A DNA stretch of 26,269 nt, taken from positions 1-26,269 of the forward strand of contig JAJJXM010000163.1 of assembly GCA_024516155.1 (NCBI GenBank). The letters are read 5' to 3'. Every line of letters begins with the position of its first letter. Within the stretch, counting starts at the first letter, position 1. The DNA is from Pyronema omphalodes. Lineage: Eukaryota > Ascomycota > Pezizomycetes > Pezizales > Pyronemataceae. This document shows, piece after piece, positions 1-8,545 of this stretch. The position numbers were made by a program, and so were the translations under genes. A model generated the notes under the pieces. That model was not told where the DNA came from. It ran no database searches and saw only the letters and a list, made by a program, of their open reading frames with translations.

Positions 1-1010
1 ATCATGCTGCATGCGCAATCATATTAATTGCTCACTTGCATGATGACCTTCGTGTCAGATTAATCCTTGACATTCCTCGCCGTGCTACCACACCTTCCAA
101 TCAGGTATTGGGGTTAAGCGCCTAGTGAAGGGTTACTCCACTTGAGCGCATAATGCAATGACTCCTCTGATAATGACATGTGAGTCATATATCTTATGAG
201 TCGTCTTGATCATAGATCTCCCTAGAGAATCTCGATTGCGAGTGAAGGAATTTGACATCATAAGGCAGACTATGCCTTACCGGAGCGCACTGCCCCGTCA
301 CATTCCTGTGTGATGTCATTTGCCCCACCTGCGCGCACTTGCGCGCAGCCGCACCCTGGTGTGTACGCAAACGCCGTCTTATCTTGCAGTTGGTAGTCAT
401 TGGCCTAAGGTCGCGTCATATCAGTTCCATCCAACAGTTTCCCTGAGTGGTGTTCCTTGCTGCAGGACGTCGTCTCATGCTAATGCAATCTTGACTCTTG
501 TCCTGAGCTCCACTCCTGTTGGCTGACTAGACTCTGCCTTGATCCTTGGCCGACTATCCGCCCAACTCAGACCTCGGATGATCCTATTCGTCTGCCTTGC
601 ACTGTCCTGAGAATTCCCTTCTCTTGCAAGCCCTCTGGTAGCCGTGCTTGGTGGAACACGACCTCAAGTATAAGGAGGTGTCCCTTCGCCGTCGTCTTCT
701 GTCTCCATCAGCGTCGTCTGTAGTTTTCTCATGGGTAAGTCGACACCCATGAGGTAAGTTGTTCCTCGTTCCCATCCATCTGTGATCCTCCCAAACTGAC
801 AGTGAATAACAGGTAGCGACGCCTCGGGCCGGGATCCTCGTGAGGTCCTTTCGGAAAGTCACGAATCACGTGACGTGGCTAGCTGGAGCTCCTCAGGGGG
901 TTCCGGCCCGGGATACTAACCTTATTATTCATTCTCCTGTCGAGTTTGCCATGTTCTCTGAATGTTATACATGTTACCTATTCTATACTCACACAATATA
1001 GGGTGTGACA
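1..1010 (-). repeat. E1 3' LTR (partial)
   Basis: This block repeats at 7536-8545 with an offset of 7535. On the minus strand it starts TGTCACACCC at 1010, directly after a polypurine tract, and it runs off the window start. The shared part holds a TGAGTCA site (181-187), a perfect 9-bp hairpin (329-348) and a TCACGTGA palindrome (866-873). Small ORFs here are identical in both LTRs only because the LTRs are nearly identical. Confidence 0.93.
329..348. repeat. Perfect hairpin in E1 LTR
   Basis: CTGCGCGCA, two bases, then TGCGCGCAG gives a 9-bp perfect stem with a CT loop. The second LTR carries it at 7864-7883. Function is unknown. Confidence 0.7.
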
Positions 1011-1022
1011 CCACCTCCCCCC
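1011..1022 (-). other. E1 polypurine tract
   Basis: The minus strand reads GGGGGGAGGTGG and abuts the TGTCACACC start of the 3' LTR. This is the expected plus-strand primer site for a Gypsy element. The stretch from here to the pol end (about 1023-1181) holds no other feature I can see. Confidence 0.88.
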
Positions 1023-1181
1023 TGTTCAAGCTTCGTCCCGAAGCAAGTAGCTTATCATTCTGTGATGGCACCTCGCCGCAGCCAAGTGACTTAGTGATCA
1101 TATATGGATGTAGTCCTCCAGCCCCTACATCCTACTACCAACTCGACCTAATGAAAACCTCGTGGGGAAAAACATTAAGCC

Positions 1182-1310
1182 TTAATCCTTGAGTCGGTAG
1201 TCCCTCGGAGAATCAGGGTACTTGAGATGAAACTCTCGTAACTTCTCCTGACCTCCTACTGAAAAGTTGTCGAATGGTTCTGCCGTCCAGTCTTTTTGTT
1301 GGGCCAACCT
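1182..1310 (-). pseudogene. E1 pol C-terminal chromodomain tail, out of frame
   Basis: The main pol frame loses the chromodomain pattern after the VKWLGWP motif and stops at 1256. One frame over, the pattern resumes (WTAEPFDNF, then EKLREFHLKYP) and runs to a TAA at 1182-1184. The break lies at an A5 run on the minus strand (T5 at 1293-1297). A single missing base in that run explains it. It could be a real mutation or a sequence error. Confidence 0.82.
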
Positions 1311-4300
1311 AGCCATTTAACAAGGTACAATACTCGATTTCCAGATTTATAGCTGCTCATGATTTCATCGATATCGTATTCCTCGCTTCCCTCAACATCA
1401 TCTGCCTCTCGTAAAATTTTATTTGTGTCTGGTGGAGCCCGAGTTCCTGCTCTAAAGGGCTCAAGTAGTGAGGTATGGAAGACGTTGTGTATCTTCCATT
1501 TTCGTGGGAGCGTAAGTCGTACTGCTGTTGGGGAGATGACTTTTTCGACTTGGAAGGGACCATGTAGTTTGTGATCTAACTTCCTCGATGGGCGTCTGGT
1601 TCGTATGTTGCGTCCATCTAGCATAACCAAGTCTCCTACTTGGTAATCTGGTGCCTCCTGTCGTTTCTGGTCTGCATATTTTTTCATTCTTTCTTGCGTC
1701 TTTTGAAGGGCAAGCTTAGCTCCTTCGTGTATCGTATGCATCCAGTGGGCGTAGGCTTTGCTGGCTGGGTTGCGCACGGCAGTTGCCGAAGGGTTGCTCG
1801 TATTGGGGTAAAACCCATAGTTAGCGTAAAATGGTGAAAGTCCAGTTGCGCTTGTGACTGAGTTGTTGTATGCGAACTCAGCCATGGGTAAGAGATCAGC
1901 CCAGTCGTCCATTTCGTGATTAACAAAAGAGCGGAGGTATGCTTCAATTGTTTGATTAAGCCGTTCCGTTTGTCCATCAGTTTGTGGGTGGAAGGCTGTC
2001 GACATTCTTGGTTTAATTCCTAGGGTTCCAAGAAATGCTTTCCAGGTGGTGCTTGTAAACCTGGAGTCTCTGTCCGACACAATATCCTTGGGTAGGCCAT
2101 GTAGTTTCCATATTTCCTTTGCGAAAATCCTGACAAGGTCTGCAGTTGTCTTGCCGTCTTTGTGTAAAGGAATGAAGTGTGCCATTTTTGTAAATCGATC
2201 AACTATAACCCATAGTTGATCACACCCATTAGATTCTGGTAGGTCGGTAATAAAATCCATAGCAATAGATTGCCATGGGGCATAAGATAATTCCAAAGGT
2301 TGCAACATTCCATACTTTTGGTGCCTAGCCGTTTTGTCCCTCTGACATTCCAAACAGCTTTGTACATATTCAATTATATTTTCGTCCATTCTTGGCCACC
2401 AGAAGTTTCTCCGTATCAATTCAATAGTTTTATCCTGACCGAAGTGACCTGCAATTTTTGAGTCGTGCTCCGATTCCAGGACCATGTTGACCAAATCCTT
2501 TGGTACCCATAACTTCTCTTTCCGATAGATTATGCCATCTTCTATTGTTAGTGGATCTTTTATTTTCTTTGCTGCTTTTGTATAATTTTCATCCAGTTCC
2601 CCAGCGTCTTTAACCATCTTCAAAAATTCTCCAGACCATTTAACAGAAGGAATAGAGTTAAGCCGTGCCGAAGAAACAATGAATGATGTTCCTTCACCTC
2701 CACTGCTGATTGCTGAAATTGATGCAAAATGTTCCTTATGAAGGATAGTCGTAATCGGCTGATCCTCACCTCCCCCCTTTTCAGGGCGGAACTCCGGACG
2801 CCTTGACAAAGCATCTGGCTTCCCATTCTTACTTCCAGGTCTGTAAAAAATTTTAAAGTCAATACCAGCAAGTTCTTGAGCCCACCTTGCCTGGCGACGA
2901 TTGAGTACTTTAGTTGTGGTGAAGTACTCTAGGTTCTGATGGTCGCTGAACACTTGAACTGTATGCATTGCTCCCTCTAGGTATCTTCTCCATATCTTAA
3001 ATGAATCCACAATAGCCAAAAGCTCTTTATCATGGATTTCGTAATTGATCTCAGCTGGAGTGAATTTCCTAGAATGGAAAGCAATGGGATGCAGCTTTCC
3101 GTCCTCTCCTTTCTGAGAAAGGACTGCGCCTAAGGCAAAGTCAGAGGCATCAGTTTCAACCATGCAAACCTTTTTAGGATCAAAATGACCCAATATTGGC
3201 GCTCTTGTGAACCTCTGCTTTAACTCGTCAAATGCCAATTCCATGGCAACAGTCCATTCCCACTTCTTCGGATTGCCCTTGGTTGATTCAGTAAGAGGAC
3301 GACAAATTCTTGAGAAGTCCTTTATGAACCGGCGATAGAAGTTTGCAAATCCAAGAAAGCCTTGTGTCTCTTTCAGGGATTTAGGAGGTTCCCAAACCAG
3401 GACGGTTTCCACTTTATCCTTTGCCATCTCAATTCCCTTTTCGCTTATAATATACCCCAAAAATTCCACTTTGTTTGTCCCCCAAACACATTTTTCCGGA
3501 GATATTACCAGCCCATTTTCTTCCAGTCTTTTTAAGACTTCCTTAACCAATTTATCATGTTCCTCCTCCGTTTCCGCATAAATCAGAACATCATCAATGT
3601 ATGCAATTACCCCCTGATCCAACATGTCCCTAAAGATATGATTCATCATATCTTGGAATGTGGCCGGTGCATTGCTTAACCCAAAAGGCATTACCAAAAA
3701 TTCATATAATCCATACCTGCATCTAAAAGCAGTTTTCCACTCGTCGCCTTCTTTGATTCTTATTAAATGATACCCGTTCTTCAAGTCCATTTTCGTGAAG
3801 AACTTAGCTCCTCTTACTCTGTCTTGTAATTCAGACATAAGAGGGAGGGGGTAGCGATTTGCAATTGTTATTTTATTGATCCCCCTATAGTCAACACAAA
3901 GCCTTAAACCTCGCCCATGGGGTTTTGGCACAAAGAGAATTGGTGCTGCGGCAGGAGATTTAGATGGTCGAATCTTGCCTGTCCTCAGCATTTCCTTCAA
4001 CCATTCTCTCAACGTCTCCAGCTCAACTTCATTGAGCGCATAGACTGGTCCCCAAGGAGGAGTTTCCCCTTCCTTCAAGTCTATGGCGTGGTCGTAGGGC
4101 TTGTGTTCTGGAAGCTTGTCGGCGGCTTCCTTTGTCATTATGTTAATCCACTTACGGAATTTCTCAGGGACTTGTTGAAGTGCCTCTGATAATTCCTCCT
4201 TAGTGGCAACAGCTGAAATATGGCCTATTACTGAGGCCTCAGGATGGTCGAGTACGCGGCGGTCGACCTTGAGTGAAAATGTACTGGCCTGAGCCTTAGT

Positions 4301-4885
4301 ACAATGTTCGATGCAACGTGTAGTTGTGAAGGAGATGTTATTGCTGTCTCCCCACATGTTGCAAGGCTGATGTTTGGCCATCCACCAATAAGGGAGGATG
4401 ACATCGCAGTCGCTGTCAAGAGGGGCGACTTCGAAGGCTTCGGCTGCAAAGTGTTGTTTGTGTTGCAGCATAAAAGGTACTGTGAAGAATTCTCCAGCTC
4501 CAGCAACTACCTCATTATTGAAGTTGCGTATTTGGAGAGGCTGGTCTCTCTTCACAGTAGGAATTTTGTAAGTTTGGACAAAACCTTTGTCCAGTAAAGC
4601 TGAGGTGGAGCCTGTATCAAGTAGGACTCGCACCGTTCGAAATTTGTTCTTTGACCAATTCAACACCATGTTGATTATCGGCCTTTTTCCGTGATAAGGT
4701 GGAACCAAGGCTTCCTTTGTCATTTCCTTGGAAGAGGTTCCATTGTCGGTTCGTCGATTTTTTGTCTTGATCGACCCCAAGTTGTCTGTTGATTTTCTTT
4801 TTGTTCCACAACATATAATATTTCCTGCGTCAGATGTACATTCCTCCTCCTCAGGTGACGCAACCTTAGAGGACCTTAAAAATCC
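1256..4885 (-). CDS. pol: E1 Pol polyprotein (protease, RT, RNase H, integrase, partial chromodomain)
   Basis: Residue numbers count from the TTG at 4780, the conventional ORF start, which is probably not a real start. Aspartic protease LDTG is at 54-57. The reverse transcriptase has LRLCVDYRG near 292-300 and the YIDD active site at 394-397. RNase H starts near TDASD (543-547). The integrase zinc domain (H-H-C-C) spans about 772-812. The catalytic core has D842, D903 and E939, so the last spacing is DX35E. A GPF/chromodomain-type C-terminus follows. The frame is open from about 4891 through the gag stop with no ATG before the protease, so Pol is most likely made as a Gag-Pol fusion by -1 frameshifting at 4876-4885. 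RT, RNase H and IN are uninterrupted; only the chromodomain end is shifted. Confidence 0.95.
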   Translation of the reverse strand, partial: GFLRSSKVASPEEEECTSDAGNIICCGTKRKSTDNLGSIKTKNRRTDNGTSSKEMTKEALVPPYHGKRPIINMVLNWSKNKFRTVRVLLDTGSTSALLDKGFVQTYKIPTVKRDQPLQIRNFNNEVVAGAGEFFTVPFMLQHKQHFAAEAFEVAPLDSDCDVILPYWWMAKHQPCNMWGDSNNISFTTTRCIEHCTKAQASTFSLKVDRRVLDHPEASVIGHISAVATKEELSEALQQVPEKFRKWINIMTKEAADKLPEHKPYDHAIDLKEGETPPWGPVYALNEVELETLREWLKEMLRTGKIRPSKSPAAAPILFVPKPHGRGLRLCVDYRGINKITIANRYPLPLMSELQDRVRGAKFFTKMDLKNGYHLIRIKEGDEWKTAFRCRYGLYEFLVMPFGLSNAPATFQDMMNHIFRDMLDQGVIAYIDDVLIYAETEEEHDKLVKEVLKRLEENGLVISPEKCVWGTNKVEFLGYIISEKGIEMAKDKVETVLVWEPPKSLKETQGFLGFANFYRRFIKDFSRICRPLTESTKGNPKKWEWTVAMELAFDELKQRFTRAPILGHFDPKKVCMVETDASDFALGAVLSQKGEDGKLHPIAFHSRKFTPAEINYEIHDKELLAIVDSFKIWRRYLEGAMHTVQVFSDHQNLEYFTTTKVLNRRQARWAQELAGIDFKIFYRPGSKNGKPDALSRRPEFRPEKGGGEDQPITTILHKEHFASISAISSGGEGTSFIVSSARLNSIPSVKWSGEFLKMVKDAGELDENYTKAAKKIKDPLTIEDGIIYRKEKLWVPKDLVNMVLESEHDSKIAGHFGQDKTIELIRRNFWWPRMDENIIEYVQSCLECQRDKTARHQKYGMLQPLELSYAPWQSIAMDFITDLPESNGCDQLWVIVDRFTKMAHFIPLHKDGKTTADLVRIFAKEIWKLHGLPKDIVSDRDSRFTSTTWKAFLGTLGIKPRMSTAFHPQTDGQTERLNQTIEAYLRSFVNHEMDDWADLLPMAEFAYNNSVTSATGLSPFYANYGFYPNTSNPSATAVRNPASKAYAHWMHTIHEGAKLALQKTQERMKKYADQKRQEAPDYQVGDLVMLDGRNIRTRRPSRKLDHKLHGPFQVEKVISPTAVRLTLPRKWKIHNVFHTSLLEPFRAGTRAPPDTNKILREADDVEGSEEYDIDEIMSSYKSGNRVLYLVKWLGWPNKKTGRQNHSTTFQ
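4848..4885 (-). promoter_or_regulatory. E1 candidate -1 ribosomal frameshift site at gag stop
   Basis: Gag ends GAT TTT TAA and pol continues one base back as TTT TTA. The pol frame has a TGA only 9 nt upstream of its GGA TTT, so the shift must happen in about 12 nt holding the T5 run. From 4873 down to 4848 the transcript can fold TCCTC/GAGGA plus AGGT/ACCT, with a 2-nt bulge and a 6-nt loop, starting 4 nt after the T run. The site is not a canonical X-XXY-YYZ heptamer. Confidence 0.55.
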
Positions 4886-6141
4886 GACTCCTCATCATTC
4901 TGCTCAATCTCCCAAATCCTGGGTTGAGCATCTTCCATGATTTCATCCTCATCCTGCCGCACTGCTGCGGTCTTTGTCTTCTTGTTTTCTTTGGGCTTCT
5001 CCTGCCCTTCCTTTCCATCGTCATTATCATCGCGTTTCCTCTTCCCTGAAGAAGCAACCTTTCCTTCGCCAGAGAGGTCTGTTCCTCCAACTGTCTTTTT
5101 AGCGTAACAATCAAACATTTTGTGCCCAGATCGTCCGCATCTCCAACAGTCAGCCCTATCCTTTTTATGTTTGTCGATTTCGCTCTGAGGAACATTCTGC
5201 AGAGCCTCCCTCCCTGACGCAAAGATGGACTTCTTGTCCTTTTTTCCAGAAAAACTCTTTTTCTCCTTTTTATCCTTAAATTTATCCTTGTGCTGCACCT
5301 CCTTCGGGCGCACAGTCTCCTTTTGTTTTCCTTTGTCCCTATGACGGTCCTCCCGTACTTCCAAAGACTTCTTTTTATGACCCTTTAGTTCCTCATCCAA
5401 ATTTTCAACAACGTGAGCAGCTTCCTTCACTGCATCAATCATTGCTTCATCGTCAGTTGGGATTCCCCCAACTCTCTGATATACCATCTTCTTAATGGCC
5501 GGTGTCATGGCCTCCCAAATCACATTCCTATACATAGGACCAATTGCTCCCACACGCATATTAAGGTCCTCCAACTTGGTGATATAGTCATCGATGTCTC
5601 CCTCATACTGGAGCTCTGTTATCCTTTTAACGTCCTTCTGGGCCTCTCGCTTATCCTCAAATCTGGTTTCAATTGAACTTGAGAAAGCTTGCCATGTATC
5701 CTTAAGTCCTTGTCTCTGAATGGACTTTCGCCGTTCCTGGTGCCAACTTAACGCCTTGTGCGTAAGTAAGCTTCCAACCCATTTGACCTGATCGTCCTCA
5801 TCCGGAAAGGCCTTGGCGTATGTTGCGATGTAATCTTGAACAGACATCCACCAAGCCCTAAACAAATTTTTATCCTTTCCAGAAAAATATTGAGGAGCCT
5901 TCATTTCTGGCATTTTGGGTCTCCTTGGCTCGTTAACCCCCGATTGCTGTAATTTCGCCACAAGTGATTCCAGGAACGCCTCAGTGGCATTCTTTGCTTC
6001 AGGCTTCCTTTGTTGAGCCTTTTGTTTGCGCTCCTGGCGCTTCCTTTCCAACGCTTTTCTGATGTATGAATCATCTGAGTCTTCGCCGTCCGAAGGATCA
6101 GATGGTGGTGGTGGAGGTGGTGGGATTCCTCCCCTGGTGGT
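4876..6141 (-). CDS. gag: E1 Gag, main capsid and zinc-knuckle part
   Basis: The frame is open from 6141 to the TAA at 4876, with first ATG at 6051. It starts with a Pro run and acidic/basic residues. A Retrotrans_gag-like capsid region follows (around PEMKAPQYFSGKDK, FRAWWMSVQDYI, WVGSLLTHKALSWHQ). Near the end are a Lys-rich stretch and one CCHC knuckle, CWRCGRSGHKMFDC. The protein would form the particle and bind element RNA. The upstream 387-aa ORF (5901-7064) overlaps it and probably belongs to the same protein: its C-terminus turns into low-complexity His exactly where this frame turns into a natural Pro-rich linker. The ATG at 6051 is therefore probably internal. Confidence 0.85.
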   Translation of the reverse strand, partial: TTRGGIPPPPPPPSDPSDGEDSDDSYIRKALERKRQERKQKAQQRKPEAKNATEAFLESLVAKLQQSGVNEPRRPKMPEMKAPQYFSGKDKNLFRAWWMSVQDYIATYAKAFPDEDDQVKWVGSLLTHKALSWHQERRKSIQRQGLKDTWQAFSSSIETRFEDKREAQKDVKRITELQYEGDIDDYITKLEDLNMRVGAIGPMYRNVIWEAMTPAIKKMVYQRVGGIPTDDEAMIDAVKEAAHVVENLDEELKGHKKKSLEVREDRHRDKGKQKETVRPKEVQHKDKFKDKKEKKSFSGKKDKKSIFASGREALQNVPQSEIDKHKKDRADCWRCGRSGHKMFDCYAKKTVGGTDLSGEGKVASSGKRKRDDNDDGKEGQEKPKENKKTKTAAVRQDEDEIMEDAQPRIWEIEQNDEESDF

Positions 6142-7064
6142 TTACTGCCCCTACCACCATTTCTGCCGTTGTTCGCAGGTGTTCCATCTTCTGAGGGAGG
6201 CAGGGGGACTTCTGGTGCTCTGCCGAGTGAGGGAGGTCTGGGAGTCATCTCCTCATGCATAGCCTCGGTTAGAGACTTAGCATCGAAATGCTCCTTTCTC
6301 TGGATTTTTGACATAACAAGGTTGATAACCTTGTTCACCAATTCCAATTTCTCCTCCTCTCTCTGCTCCTCATAGTCCAGCAGACGTTGCTGGTGCATTT
6401 CCTCAGCCCTAGCAAGAGCCTCGATTCGTCCATCCCTCTGTTCATCATCCTGTTGCCTGATGGCATCCTGCGTGTTTTTCTGAAAAGCCCACTCCTCAAT
6501 TTCCTTGTTAATTTTGAGTTGTCTTTGGGTAAAGGCTTCGAGGATAGCATTCGTTGTTTGAATGCCGTGATTGAGCCTTTCAGCAGCCGCTTGATTGGCT
6601 GCTTCTTTAGCCTTTGTGTCTGTGGCAAGATTGCCAATTGTCCTCCAAACTTGGCCCGCGAAATCATTGCTGGCTTGGACGAGTCGAGTGACGGTTTGAA
6701 GGTTTACCTCTTGATCCAGGTCTCCTTTCTTCACCAAGGTGTCATAGGCTTTTTGCATTCCTTGGGCCATTTCTTGGTAAAGCGCTTTCACTCGCTGTAA
6801 TTCCTCGTTCATAGCAGCCCCAGATCCGACTGCCTCAACCAACCTCTTGATATCCTCCTCATTGGCGTTCATTCTTTCCATCATTAGAATGACCCAGTCA
6901 GGGACTTCTCCCAGATGGAGGGTAGTTCCATGGTGAACTCTAGGAGCTCCAACCGCAGTAACTTCCTCCCAAGAGCGGGGGCGGGTGATGCTGACGGTGT
7001 CACCCATGGGAGCATCAAGTCCGTCGTCGTGACGGGAGGTGCCGGTAATTCTTCGTGCGGCCAT
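5901..7064 (-). CDS. gag: E1 Gag N-terminal part, shifted from the main gag frame
   Basis: The ATG at 7064 sits in a good context (CAACAATGGC). The first roughly 300 residues are rich in Glu, Lys, Ala and Gln with long helical, coiled-coil-like stretches. Past about 6135 the frame reads a His-rich and Arg-rich tail typical of out-of-frame translation, ending at 5901, while the capsid frame is already open from 6141. I read this as one gag of about 730 residues split by a -1 step near the CCCC run at 6131-6134. Whether that is a mutation, a sequence error or programmed cannot be told here. No domain was recognised. Confidence 0.7.
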   Translation of the reverse strand: MAARRITGTSRHDDGLDAPMGDTVSITRPRSWEEVTAVGAPRVHHGTTLHLGEVPDWVILMMERMNANEEDIKRLVEAVGSGAAMNEELQRVKALYQEMAQGMQKAYDTLVKKGDLDQEVNLQTVTRLVQASNDFAGQVWRTIGNLATDTKAKEAANQAAAERLNHGIQTTNAILEAFTQRQLKINKEIEEWAFQKNTQDAIRQQDDEQRDGRIEALARAEEMHQQRLLDYEEQREEEKLELVNKVINLVMSKIQRKEHFDAKSLTEAMHEEMTPRPPSLGRAPEVPLPPSEDGTPANNGRNGGRGSKPPGEESHHLHHHHLILRTAKTQMIHTSEKRWKGSARSANKRLNKGSLKQRMPLRRSWNHLWRNYSNRGLTSQGDPKCQK

Positions 7065-7535
7065 TGTTGATTGAAAGTTTTTATTTGTAGTTTTTTGTAT
7101 GGAGGATCGTTTGGTGTAGTCTTGCCCTAGAAGAGGGTCTTCCGTATACGTGTCGAAAAGTAAACTTAGTAGCTTGAGCCTTGAGTTTATAGTGTGAACC
7201 TGGGTATTGAGGCTCTCAATACAGAGGTTTGTCCGATCAGTTTGCTTCGTCGAAAAGTATTCAACTAATAGATTTTCTCGAGTAGCCAGGAAGTTAACTA
7301 ATCGATCACAGGCCGAATAAACTCAAGGGTCTCTCTCGAGGTATTTGGTGTAGATAGGTTATGTCGTAACAAGAGATCAGGTTGCTCATGCTGGAGGAGA
7401 CGGTGGGAAGACTTAGGGTCTTTTATAGACTTTCGTCTACAAGTTCGCCCAGACTTCCCAAGGGAACCAACTTCCAAACTAAGCTTAGGAGATAAGACGT
7501 GAGTCAATTCTTTGACAAATCTGCTGATGGCTCGC
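7065..7535 (-). other. E1 gag leader and remainder of the 5' LTR
   Basis: There is no coding signal. On the minus strand a TATA-like CTATAAAA lies at 7421-7428, as expected between U3 and R of an LTR. The true 5' LTR therefore very likely extends below 7536, and the matching part of the 3' LTR is cut off by the window start. I could not fix the LTR end or primer-binding site. Confidence 0.6.
7421..7428 (-). promoter_or_regulatory. E1 LTR TATA box candidate
   Basis: The minus strand reads CTATAAAA in a GC-mixed context, about 360 nt upstream of the gag ATG. It is the only clear TATA-like element on the promoter side. Confidence 0.5.
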
Positions 7536-8545
7536 ATCATGCTGCATGCGCAATCATATTAATTGCTCACTTGCATGATGACCTTCGTGTCAGATTAATC
7601 CTTGACATTCCTCGCCGTGCTACCACACCTTCCAATCAGGTATTGGGGTTAAGCGCCTAGTGAAGGGTTACTCCACTTGAGCGCATAATGCAATGACTCC
7701 TCTGATAATGACATGTGAGTCATATATCTTATGAGTCGTCTTGATCATAGATCTCCCTAGAGAATCTCGATTGCGAGTGAAGGAATCTGACATCATAAGG
7801 CAGACTATGCCTTACCGGAGCGCACTGCCCCGTCACATTCCTGTGTGATGTCATTTGCCCCACCTGCGCGCACTTGCGCGCAGCCGCACCCTGGTGTGTA
7901 CGCAAACGCCGTCTTATCTTGCAGTTGGTAGTCATTGGCCTAAGGTCGCGTCATATCAGTTCCATCCAACAGTTTCCCTGAGTGGTGTTCCTTGCTGCAG
8001 GACGTCGTCTCATGCTAATGCAATCTTGACTCTTGTCCTGAGCTCCACTCCTGTTGGCTGACTAGACTCTGCCTTGATCCTTGGCCGACTATCCGCCCAA
8101 CTCAGACCTCGGATGATCCTATTCGTCTGCCTTGCACTGTCCTGAGAATTCCCTTCTCTTGCAAGCCCTCTGGTAGCCGTGCTTGGTGGAACACGACCTC
8201 AAGTATAAGGAGGTGTCCCTTCGCCGTCGTCTTCTGTCTCCATCAGCGTCGTCTGTAGTTTTCTCATGGGTAAGTCGACACCCATGAGGTAAGTTGTTCC
8301 TCGTTCCCATCCATCTGTGATCCTCCCAAACTGACAGTGAATAACAGGTAGCGACGCCTCGGGCCGGGATCCTCATGAGGTCCTTTCGGAAAGTCACGAA
8401 TCACGTGACGTGGCTAGCTGGAGCTCCTCAGGGGGTTCCGGCCCGGGATACTAACCTTATTATTCATTCTCCTGTCGAGTTTGCCATGTTCTCTGAATGT
8501 TATACATGTTACCTATTCTATACTCACACAATATAGGGTGTGACA
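7536..8545 (-). repeat. E1 5' LTR (shared portion)
   Basis: This is the direct repeat of 1-1010. Differences seen are one base near 7787 and one near 8375. It starts on the minus strand with TGTCACACCC at 8545 and directly abuts E2 integrase codons. The hairpin (7864-7883), TGAGTCA (7716-7722) and CACGTG (8402-8407) are conserved. Confidence 0.95.

Larger units (their letters stand above)
1..8545 (-). mobile_element. E1: Ty3/Gypsy chromodomain LTR retrotransposon, left end cut by window
   Basis: On the minus strand the order is 5' LTR (7536 or lower to 8545), leader, gag (two overlapping frames), pol in PR-RT-RNase H-IN-chromodomain order, polypurine tract and 3' LTR (1-1010). RNase H before integrase and the chromodomain place it in Ty3/Gypsy. 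The 1-1010 and 7536-8545 blocks are direct repeats with about two substitutions (near 252 and 840), so insertion is recent. The right edge is exact: TGTCACACCC starts at 8545, and the E2 integrase reading frame stops matching its family there. The left edge and its target duplication lie outside the window. Confidence 0.95.

Noticed and set aside
194..862. Small ORFs in the E1 LTR (194-400, 320-526, 584-862) repeated at 7729-8397
   Set aside because: They are preserved only because the two LTRs are nearly identical; no codon signature or motif.
866..873. CACGTG bHLH site in the E1 LTR as a proven promoter element
   Set aside because: A six-base palindrome is expected by chance at this length; only noted as present.
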